From DAIOGN01 sp036745245 (GTDB taxonomy: Bacteria; Zixibacteria; MSB-5A5; JAUVRN01): DNA of 10,056 bases. Each line of letters opens with the position of its first letter. Position 1 is the first letter of the stretch. The DNA lies in assembly GCA_036745245.1 (NCBI GenBank), contig DAIOGN010000119.1, positions 1 to 10,056 on the forward strand, given 5' to 3'. The translations under genes and the position numbers were made by a program. The notes beneath the pieces were generated by a model, which saw only the letters and a program-made list of their open reading frames with translations, was not told the origin of the DNA and ran no database searches. Shown piece after piece: positions 1 through 5,778 of this stretch.

Positions 1-179
1 CCCGGCAAAAGCGTGTCTTCCATGCTCGCGGAGGGGATACGGTACGCCTGCACCACCCAGGCACGGATCAGGAGAGCCAGCACGAAGGCGGCCACGCTCA
101 CCTGGACGTACGACTTCCAGAGCGCCTGAGGCGGCTTGCGCGGGCCGATTTTCTTGAACTTTACAGATGGCTGCAACAT
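1..179 (-). CDS. lepB: Signal peptidase I, N-terminal part (cut by window edge)
   Basis: This is the start of a type I signal peptidase, the membrane serine protease that removes Sec and Tat signal peptides on the outer face of the inner membrane. Only 59 codons plus two bases are present. Residues 24-44 form one hydrophobic membrane segment after a basic tail (KFKKIGPRK). It is followed directly by YRIPSASMEDTLLPG, the family's box B, with the catalytic serine at Ser52 just before Met53. The general-base lysine box and the rest lie outside the window. The ATG at 179-177 is preceded by GGGAGG (196-191) with an 11-nt spacer, slightly long but the only credible site. The gene runs divergently from the exported DUF1028 gene. 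The identification rests on the SxSM-x-x-T-L box and its position after the membrane segment, which is diagnostic. Only the length and the C-terminal boxes cannot be checked. Confidence 0.93.
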   Translation of the reverse strand, partial: MLQPSVKFKKIGPRKPPQALWKSYVQVSVAAFVLALLIRAWVVQAYRIPSASMEDTLLP

Positions 180-228
180 CCGGGCAAAGGCCTCCCCTGT
201 GCCTAGTATCGGCCGCGTGCCGGGCGAC

Positions 229-257
229 ATTAGCTTTGACAAAGCGAAGTTTCTCAA
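229..257 (-). promoter_or_regulatory. Candidate sigma-70 type promoter for the signal peptidase gene
   Basis: On the minus strand TTGAGA (257-252) and GCTAAT (234-229) are separated by exactly 17 bp. The -35 matches five of six consensus bases and the -10 matches four of six. Transcription would start near 222, giving a leader of about 43 nt before the ATG at 179. It is a sequence match only, and the lineage's own promoter consensus is unknown. Confidence 0.4.
233..245. repeat. 13-bp perfect palindrome in the signal peptidase promoter
   Basis: GCTTTGACAAAGC is a perfect palindrome of two 6-bp arms around a central A. It starts inside the candidate -10 element and fills most of the spacer of the leftward promoter, so a protein bound there would block it. 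The central TTGACA (236-241) also resembles a rightward -35 box, but no good -10 follows at 16-18 bp. An operator role is inference from symmetry and position. Confidence 0.35.
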
Positions 258-469
258 GTGGTTAGAGCCTGAAATCGGACGCGGAGGGGCCGGTCCAGGC
301 GTTTCCTGCCCCGGATTGTGGGACCAACTTTCCCCCGGGAGCGGCTTGGCCCGGCGGCGCGGAGATGCGCATTGTTCCGCTGTGCGAACGGCACCGCGAC
401 TATATTGAGAGCGCTCGCACCGGATGACCCCAGGGTGCACGAGACCAGCCGAGCCGCAAGGAGCACAAG

Positions 470-1732
470 ATGTCAAACCAAAGTCAGGTGAGTCGATCCA
501 GGCCCTCTCAGGGATTCCCGCGCACACTGTTTCTTGCGGTGTGCCTGCTGGTGTCCTTCCTGCCCGGGACCACGTTCGCGACCTTTTCCATCGTGGCGGT
601 GGATACGGCCAATCAGATTGTGGGATCGGCCGGAGCCTCATGCATCGCCGGCGCTCAGATCATCGAAGACGTGGTGGAGAACCTCGGCGCGGTGAACACG
701 CAGGCGCTCTGGAATTCCAACAATAAGCAGCATGCCGACAGTCTGCTGCGACTCGGCTGGACGCCGGCCGCGATCGTTTCGTGGCTCGACTTGAACGATG
801 CCGGCAACGACGGCTTCGCCGCGGCCGACCGTCAGTACGGCGTGGTGACCCTCGCGGGGCCCGGGGCGTCCGCGTCGTACACGGGTTCGTCCACGATCTA
901 CTGGGCCGGGCATCGCACGGGCGCAGGGTACGCCGTGCAGGGCAACATCCTGCTCGACTCCACGATCGTGGAGATGATGGAAGACGCATTCCTCAACACG
1001 CCGGGGCCGCTCGAAGACCGGCTCATGGCGGCGCTCCAGGCGGCCAAGGTGCCGGGCGCCGACACGCGTTGCTTCCCGCAGAACAAGTCGTCCATCTCGG
1101 CGTACATCCACGTGCGCCGTCCCACCGACGGTCCGCAGTCGTACCTCGATCTCGTCGTCTCCAACACCACGGGGAGCACCGATCCCATCGACGTTCTGCA
1201 AACTCAATTCGATGCGTGGCGACAGGCGCAGGTGGCCGATCCGGATTCGTCGTCCGTTGCGATCGCTCCGCCTGGTGTGCCCACGGGCGGAGAAGACACG
1301 GCCTGGATCACGGTGACGGCACGCAACAGCCTGAACGATCCGCCCACGCAGGGGTCACAGGTGAGCCTTTCGGGCACGGGCCAGGGCACGCTTTTGACCG
1401 TGGTTTCGCAGGGCGGTGGTGTGTACTCGGCAGGCGTGGCCTCCGGGCCCGCGGTGGAGGTGGACACCATCACGGCCCACATTGAAGGCGGCGGAGAGAC
1501 GGTGGCCGTGTCGCAGATCGTGTACTACTTCCTGTGCGGCGACGTGAATGAAAGCGGCACGCACACCTCAGCCGACATCATCCACCTGGTGAATCACATC
1601 TTCAAGGGAGGTCCGGCTCCCCTTCCTGTACCGATGTCGGGTGACGTCAATCGCTCGGGCAACCTCACGTCGGCAGACATCATTGCGCTTGTGAACTACG
1701 TTTTCAAGTCGGGCACCCCACCCTGCCCGTAG
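470..1732 (+). CDS. Exported DUF1028 (Ntn-hydrolase-like) protein with Ig-like segment and two dockerin-type repeats
   Basis: The protein has 420 residues. A signal peptide covers about 1-37 (h-region LFLAVCLLVSFLPG, likely cut after TFA37). A DUF1028 domain covers about 38-250, recognisable by TFSIVAVD at its start, the YTGS and WAGHRTGAGYAVQGNIL region (137-161), and GPLEDRLMAAL (179-189). An Ig/invasin-like beta segment covers about 265-353. Two dockerin-type calcium loops follow, DVNESGTHTSAD (358-369) and DVNRSGNLTSAD (392-403), each leading into an HLVNHIFK-like helix. Cys356 and Cys419 flank the repeat pair and could form a clamping disulfide. DUF1028 has no settled reaction; structural classifications place it with N-terminal-nucleophile hydrolases. 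The ATG is fixed by AAGGAG six bases upstream. The dockerin tail probably serves surface placement or protein contact; no cohesin is visible. The enzyme activity and the attachment role are inference, while the domain assignment is strong. Confidence 0.93.
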   Translation: MSNQSQVSRSRPSQGFPRTLFLAVCLLVSFLPGTTFATFSIVAVDTANQIVGSAGASCIAGAQIIEDVVENLGAVNTQALWNSNNKQHADSLLRLGWTPAAIVSWLDLNDAGNDGFAAADRQYGVVTLAGPGASASYTGSSTIYWAGHRTGAGYAVQGNILLDSTIVEMMEDAFLNTPGPLEDRLMAALQAAKVPGADTRCFPQNKSSISAYIHVRRPTDGPQSYLDLVVSNTTGSTDPIDVLQTQFDAWRQAQVADPDSSSVAIAPPGVPTGGEDTAWITVTARNSLNDPPTQGSQVSLSGTGQGTLLTVVSQGGGVYSAGVASGPAVEVDTITAHIEGGGETVAVSQIVYYFLCGDVNESGTHTSADIIHLVNHIFKGGPAPLPVPMSGDVNRSGNLTSADIIALVNYVFKSGTPPCP

Positions 1733-1767
1733 GACGGCCGGACGCACCGACGGGTCGCACACCACAT

Positions 1768-1796
1768 AAAAAAAGAGCCGCTTTCAAGCGGCTCTT
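1768..1796 (-). terminator. Intrinsic terminator of the PEP-CTERM gene
   Basis: A perfect inverted repeat, AAGAGCCGCT (1773-1782) and AGCGGCTCTT (1787-1796) around TTCA, is preceded on the plus strand by an A-tract. On the minus strand this reads as a GC-rich hairpin followed by a run of eight T's with a further A/T beyond it, 26 bp after the stop codon at 1822. On the plus strand the hairpin is followed only by a weak TTAAGTT, so it may stop the convergent DUF1028 transcript less efficiently. Confidence 0.87.
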
Positions 1797-1821
1797 AAGT
1801 TCTGGCGGGAGCTCTGAACGG

Positions 1822-2559
1822 CTACTTCGCAGCCCGCTTGCGGATGCGTGCGGCCAGTCCCACGGCACCCATCCCCAGGAGCGCGAGCGTGCCCGGCTCC
1901 GGAACCGCAGTGGCTTCTCCGTCGTGGGAGAATGGCGCATTGACGTACACGGCATTCTCGTTCCGGTTGTAGTAGTGATCATACAGGTCGAAGTGAAACG
2001 CCGTGCCCACGGGAACACCGGCGAAGCTGATGTCGTACACGTTGATCTGCCCCATCTTGGCCGCATTGGGAACGGGTGTGTCGGTGGCACCGCTGAAATC
2101 CGCGATGTACGAGTCGGTCAGATCGAAGTCACCCAGCTTGTATTCGGACCAGGTGGTGCCGGCGCCGTAGATGCCGTGCGAAGGCAGGTTTGAGCCGTCG
2201 CCCAGTACCGGAACCGAACCATCCGTCACGGTTTGATTGAAGACCGGATTCGAGGCCGCCGACGGATCGACAAAACCGTTGTAGCCGCCGGCGGTGGACC
2301 CGGTGAGGCCGAACGTGGGGGTCAGGCCGGAGGCGTAGGCGATCGACAGCTTCACATCGAGAATGGGCCCCTTGGCGCCCACATTGGCCACGGCCCACAA
2401 ACGCAGAGAGCCAGTGCTCTCGGTCACCCAGGTAGACGTCAGCTCATCGTAGGTCGCGCCCTCAATATAGATCTGCAGCTCCGGCAGGGCGAACGCCGGG
2501 CCGGCCGCCAGGATGGCAAAGGCGAGGGTGAACAGGCTGAGCAGAAGGCGGTTTTTCAC
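1822..2559 (-). CDS. PEP-CTERM sorting-domain protein, choice-of-anchor N type
   Basis: The product is a 245-residue exported protein expected to be processed and anchored by exosortase. Residues 1-24 are a signal peptide (MKNRLLLSLFTLAFAILAAG, cut after AFA24). The C-terminal sorting signal has VPEPG at 219-223, a hydrophobic stretch (TLALLGMGAVGLAA) and a basic tail (RIRKRAAK). The middle is rich in Gly, Ser, Thr, Asn and aromatic residues and contains FHFDLYDHYYN and NAPFSHDGEA just before the signal, which resembles the choice-of-anchor N family of surface proteins; that family name is from memory and less certain than the PEP-CTERM call. The start is GTG, chosen because AAGGAG (2573-2568) sits 8 nt upstream and the signal peptide begins there. 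A sigma-54 type promoter lies upstream and a strong terminator downstream, so it is probably a single-gene unit. Its exosortase must be encoded elsewhere. The exact role is unknown; related proteins are linked to biofilm matrix or the cell surface. Confidence 0.92.
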   Translation of the reverse strand: MKNRLLLSLFTLAFAILAAGPAFALPELQIYIEGATYDELTSTWVTESTGSLRLWAVANVGAKGPILDVKLSIAYASGLTPTFGLTGSTAGGYNGFVDPSAASNPVFNQTVTDGSVPVLGDGSNLPSHGIYGAGTTWSEYKLGDFDLTDSYIADFSGATDTPVPNAAKMGQINVYDISFAGVPVGTAFHFDLYDHYYNRNENAVYVNAPFSHDGEATAVPEPGTLALLGMGAVGLAARIRKRAAK

Positions 2560-2626
2560 GGTACTGGCTCCTTAAGAACTCGCGGTCTTCCTATTTTATT
2601 GAGACGTAGTTATCCAAGCCCAATAC

Positions 2627-2644
2627 GGCAAGTTTGGGGCCAAA
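2627..2644 (-). promoter_or_regulatory. Sigma-54 (-24/-12) promoter for the PEP-CTERM gene
   Basis: The minus strand reads TTTGGCCCCAAACTTGCC. This fits the RpoN consensus TGGCACG-N4-TTGC: TGGC at -24, TTGC at -12, and exactly 10 nt between the invariant GG (2641-2640) and GC (2629-2628). Transcription would start near 2616, giving a leader of about 57 nt to the GTG at 2559. Control of PEP-CTERM genes by RpoN together with the PrsK/PrsR two-component pair is established in other bacteria, which makes the match more credible than chance. Confidence 0.6.
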
Positions 2645-2921
2645 GCCTGGCAGGGTCATTGCCCTTCCGCCGAAGTGGTTACAAGTCTATGTCTCGGAAC
2701 GACTCTGCCAGCCCTCCCTGTGTCAGGCCGATCGCCATAGCCTGCCGCGGGTGTGCACGACACTGCAGATGTACGGCTGTGCGGAATCACCTCAAAGGGC
2801 GTTGAATCTCCGACCGGGGTTCCGCTTATTCCCCCTGCCGGAGTTTCGAAGGTCCCGAGCCGTAAGCCATGGACACCACTGTTCGCGAGGGATCGCCGGC
2901 CTGTCCCCGAATTGAGGCCCG
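2645..2921. other. Intergenic region upstream of the sigma-54 promoter and of the M14 peptidase gene
   Basis: This 277-bp stretch separates divergent genes. An inverted repeat, CAGGC (2724-2728) and GCCTG (2740-2744) with an 11-nt spacer, lies about 110-130 bp upstream of the predicted sigma-54 start, the usual distance for an enhancer-binding activator. For the rightward M14 gene, TTGAAT (2802-2807) and TTATTC (2826-2831) with an 18-bp spacer form a weak promoter candidate. No credible coding region or RNA gene is seen. Confidence 0.4.
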
Positions 2922-4676
2922 ATGATACGTACACTCTTGCTCTGCATTCTGATCACCCACGGATCCGCGCTCGCCATAGAGCCCGCACCCTCCGAGCGCA
3001 CGGGCTATGTTCAGACGCCCGACTACGCCGCCACCCTCGATTATCTCAAACTCTTGTCGAAGTCCTCAGAATGGATCCATCTCGACACGTTTGGCACCAC
3101 GCCGCTCGGCCGCCCCATGGTGCATGTCGTCGTCGCAAGCGACGGCGCCTTCGAGCCCGAGCGGGCCCACAGCACAGGCAAGCTCGTGGTGCTCATCCAG
3201 AACGGCATCCACTCCGGCGAAATCGACGGCAAGGACGCCTGCCTGGAGCTGGTGCGTGATCTGGCGGTGACGCGCGAGAAGTCGGCGCTTCTGGAGCAGG
3301 TGATCCTGGTGATCGTCCCGGTGTTCAACATCGACGGGCACGAGCTCTCCTCTCCGTACAATCGCATCAACCAGAACGGGCCGAGGGAGATGGGGTTTCG
3401 CGCCACGTCGCAGAACTTCAATCTCAACCGCGATTACATGAAAGTGGACGCGCCCGAGATGCGCGCCTGGGTGACCCTCTGGAATCACTGGGATCCCGAC
3501 CTGCTCGTGGACAATCACGTCACGGACGGCGCCGACTTCCAGTACGCCGTCACCTACACCGTCACGCGCCACCACAACTCCGACCGACATGTGGCGGCCT
3601 GGGGCCAGGAGGTGTTCATTCCACAGGTCACGAAGCGGATGCAGGAGCTGGGGGAACCCATTTTCCCCTACGTGACCACGCGAGGCGGCTCCCTGCGCAC
3701 GGGAATCGTCGACTGGGTGGAAGACCCTCGCTTTTCCACGGGCTACGCCGGCATCTGCAATCGCCCCGGGCTCCTGGTGGAAATGCACATGCTCAAGGAC
3801 TACGGGCGGCGTGTGCGCGCCAACTACCTGTTCATGGTCGCCCTGCTCGAGCTGTTGAATGAGCGGCCGGACGATCTGAAAGAGGCGATCCGCCGGGCCG
3901 ACGAAGCCGCGGAGGCCGGCGGGGACAGCCTCGTGGCCCTCGACTTCACGCGCACAGAGGATGCGGACACCGTGGAGTTCCTCGGCTTCGAGTACGACTC
4001 GGTGAAAAGCGAAATCACGGGCGGGACGTGGATCCGTTACGACCCCTCCCGGCCCGTCACCATGCGCGTGCCCTACTTCGGGCACATGCGGCCCACCGTG
4101 GAGGTGTCGCGCCCGTGGGCCTACGTCATTCCGCCGCAGTGGACCGATGTGATCGCGCGCCTTGCGGTGCATGGCGTGGAGATGCAGGAACTCGACGCCC
4201 AGGACCTCGACGTGGAGCGCTACAGGCTGCACAACGTGCGCTGGGAGCCCCGATCCTTCGAAGGGCATCACCTCGTGAACTGCTCCGCCACGGTGGAGCG
4301 CGCGACTGTGCACGTGGAGCGCGGCAGCAGGCTCGTGTCCACGCAGCAGAAACGCTCGCGCCTTGTGTTGCACGCCCTCGAGCCCGGTGCCCCCGATGCC
4401 TTTTTGCGCTGGGGGTTCTTCGACACCATCCTCGAGCAGAAGGAGTATGCCGACGACTACGCGGCCGAGAGCCTGGCCACATCCATGCTGGCCGAGCGGC
4501 CCGGCCTGAAACAGGAGTACGATTCGCTGGTGGCGGCCGACACCGCGTTTTCAAGCAATCCGGAGGCCCGGCGCGATTTCTTTTACAAGCGCTCGCCCTG
4601 GGCCGAGCCGATGTTCAATGTGTATCCGGTGCTGCGGATTTCCGCACCGACCACCGTGAAGCTGCTGCGGCCCTGA
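2922..4676 (+). CDS. Exported M14 family zinc carboxypeptidase
   Basis: This 584-residue metallopeptidase should remove or process C-terminal residues of peptides outside the cytoplasm. Residues 1-19 are a signal peptide (MIRTLLLCILITHGSALA). The M14 catalytic domain covers about 30-320 with all expected landmarks: zinc ligands His97 and Glu100 in IHSGE, the NLNRD motif (167-171) with the substrate-carboxylate Arg170, the third zinc ligand His199 in VDNHVTDG, and the catalytic Glu287 in LLVEMHMLKDYG. The remaining 260 residues form the C-terminal region usual for long M14 proteins of Bacteroidota and Gemmatimonadota type and contain no recognised second enzyme. The ATG has a short GAGG (2914-2917) four bases upstream; the signal peptide supports this start. 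The stop lies 7 bp from the stop of the convergent PD40 gene. Whether the substrate is protein-derived peptide or peptidoglycan peptide cannot be told from the sequence. Confidence 0.93.
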   Translation: MIRTLLLCILITHGSALAIEPAPSERTGYVQTPDYAATLDYLKLLSKSSEWIHLDTFGTTPLGRPMVHVVVASDGAFEPERAHSTGKLVVLIQNGIHSGEIDGKDACLELVRDLAVTREKSALLEQVILVIVPVFNIDGHELSSPYNRINQNGPREMGFRATSQNFNLNRDYMKVDAPEMRAWVTLWNHWDPDLLVDNHVTDGADFQYAVTYTVTRHHNSDRHVAAWGQEVFIPQVTKRMQELGEPIFPYVTTRGGSLRTGIVDWVEDPRFSTGYAGICNRPGLLVEMHMLKDYGRRVRANYLFMVALLELLNERPDDLKEAIRRADEAAEAGGDSLVALDFTRTEDADTVEFLGFEYDSVKSEITGGTWIRYDPSRPVTMRVPYFGHMRPTVEVSRPWAYVIPPQWTDVIARLAVHGVEMQELDAQDLDVERYRLHNVRWEPRSFEGHHLVNCSATVERATVHVERGSRLVSTQQKRSRLVLHALEPGAPDAFLRWGFFDTILEQKEYADDYAAESLATSMLAERPGLKQEYDSLVAADTAFSSNPEARRDFFYKRSPWAEPMFNVYPVLRISAPTTVKLLRP

Positions 4677-4683
4677 GCGTGCC

Positions 4684-5727
4684 TCAGTCCACCCAGTCCG
4701 CCACGAACACGTTGGTCTCGCCACGTTGACTGCCGTGACGGTTGGAACACCACACGAGGCGCTTGCCGTCAGGTGAGAACATCGGGAAGCCGTCGAACTC
4801 GGGGGTGAACGTGATCTGCTCCAGGTGCTCCCCCTGGAGGTCCACAAGGAACAGGTCGAACTCGCGGCCGTTTTCCGAATGATGGTTGGACGCGAAGATG
4901 AGCCGCTTTCCGTCGGGTGTGAAATAGGGGCAGAAGTTGGCCCCACCCAGACGGGTCACCGGTCGAGCTTCGGTGCCGTCGGCTCGCATGATGAACAGCT
5001 CCAGGCGTGTGGGCCGGATCAGTTCGCGTGACAACAGCGCTTTGAATTCGGCCTGCCCCGCCGAGTCCTCCGGGTGCGAGGCGCGCCAGCAGATCATTGA
5101 ATCGCCGGGAGAGAAGAACGCGCCGCCGTCGTAGCCCACGCGGTGCGTGAGGCGCTTCACCCCCCCGCCGTCGGGCTGCATCGTGTACAGTTCGAGGTCG
5201 CCGTCGCGGGCCGAAGTGAACAGGATGGAGCGCCCATCGTGCGAGTACACCGCTTCGGCGTCGTAGCCCGGCTGATCGGTGAGCCGCACCAGCTCCGTTC
5301 CGTCGGACTTCACACTGAAGATGTCGTACGAACCATACACCGCCCAGACGTACCCCTGCGAGAAGTCGGGCGACGGAGGACACAGGGAGTCGGCCATGTG
5401 CGTGGAAGCGAAAATGAGCGAACGCCCGTCCGGCGCCCAGAAAGAGCACGTGGTGCGCCCGCGGCCCGTCGACAGGAGCGTGGCTGTGCCCCCTCCGGAG
5501 GGCATCCGGAAGATCTGATCACACGGGTAGGAATCACGCGTGCTCTGGAACACCAGTTCGGATCCGTCGGCCGAAAAGTACGCCTCGGCGTTCTCGCCGC
5601 CGAACGTGAGCTGCCGGAGGTTGGACAGCCTGACTTCGCGCTCGTGCGCTTTGACCGGTTCCGTCGATTGCACGGGCTCACCCGAAAAGCACGCACAGGC
5701 CACCGCCACCCACACTGTTCGCCTCAT
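4684..5727 (-). CDS. Exported TolB-like PD40 beta-propeller protein
   Basis: The protein has 347 residues and is almost entirely a six-bladed propeller of PD40 repeats. FSADG (51-55), WAPDG (97-101), YSHDG (161-165), FSPGD (205-209), FTPDG (269-273) and FSPDG (317-321) mark the blades, each followed by a strand such as LIFASN or LVWCSN. LRQLTF, LVRLTD, VKRLTH and LEQITF are the matching LT elements. The N-terminus is a short signal sequence (MRRTVWVAVACACFSGE). Cys11 or Cys13 might be lipidated, but the lipobox is poor, so secreted or lipoprotein remains open. I prefer ATG 5727 because GGAGGTGA (5742-5735) is ten bases upstream measured from GGAGG; a GTG at 5733 would add two residues and leave only four bases. 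Such propellers bind proteins or peptides and have no catalytic residues of their own. It lies 51 bp after the phosphohexomutase with no terminator between them, so it is probably the second gene of that transcript. Confidence 0.92.
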   Translation of the reverse strand: MRRTVWVAVACACFSGEPVQSTEPVKAHEREVRLSNLRQLTFGGENAEAYFSADGSELVFQSTRDSYPCDQIFRMPSGGGTATLLSTGRGRTTCSFWAPDGRSLIFASTHMADSLCPPSPDFSQGYVWAVYGSYDIFSVKSDGTELVRLTDQPGYDAEAVYSHDGRSILFTSARDGDLELYTMQPDGGGVKRLTHRVGYDGGAFFSPGDSMICWRASHPEDSAGQAEFKALLSRELIRPTRLELFIMRADGTEARPVTRLGGANFCPYFTPDGKRLIFASNHHSENGREFDLFLVDLQGEHLEQITFTPEFDGFPMFSPDGKRLVWCSNRHGSQRGETNVFVADWVD

Positions 5728-5778
5728 CTTCACCTCACCTCCGCACTATTGTTGTGAAAGGGTAATTCCGACCCGGCG

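Larger units (their letters stand above)
180..469. other. Divergent intergenic region between signal peptidase and DUF1028 genes
   Basis: This 290-bp stretch holds the candidate leftward promoter and palindrome listed separately. On the rightward side a TATATT at 401-406 could be a -10 for the DUF1028 gene, but no recognisable -35 lies 16-18 bp upstream. The Shine-Dalgarno AAGGAG (458-463) for the ATG at 470 is clear. I see no RNA gene or coding region in it; the short open frames lack start signals and homology. Confidence 0.6.

Noticed and set aside
401..406. TATATT as a -10 box for the DUF1028 gene
   Set aside because: No -35 element at 15-19 bp (CGCTGT lies at 17 bp) and no extended -10 TG, so it is not listed as a promoter, only mentioned for the region.
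1530..1732. Cellulosome component
   Set aside because: Dockerin-type repeats alone are common on exported proteins of non-cellulolytic bacteria; no cohesin, carbohydrate-binding or glycoside hydrolase domain is visible.
2593..2623. TTGGGC-19-TAAAAT on the minus strand as a sigma-70 promoter for the PEP-CTERM gene
   Set aside because: The spacer is long and the -35 box is poor; the sigma-54 match just upstream is better. It remains a fallback for basal expression.
2627..2680. Resemblance to a cyclic-di-GMP (GEMM-I) riboswitch on the plus strand: GGCAAGTTTGG, then CCAAAGCC and later GTGGTTAC
   Set aside because: The first hairpin arm between the two conserved segments is missing and the pairing does not close. 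It would lie over 230 nt before the M14 start with no expression platform. The same bases are better explained by the minus-strand sigma-54 promoter.
3066..4373. 435-codon open frame on the minus strand inside the M14 gene
   Set aside because: It is fully overlapped by the M14 gene with all catalytic motifs. Its translation is rich in His, Val and Arg without any recognisable domain, as expected of the complement of GC-rich coding DNA.
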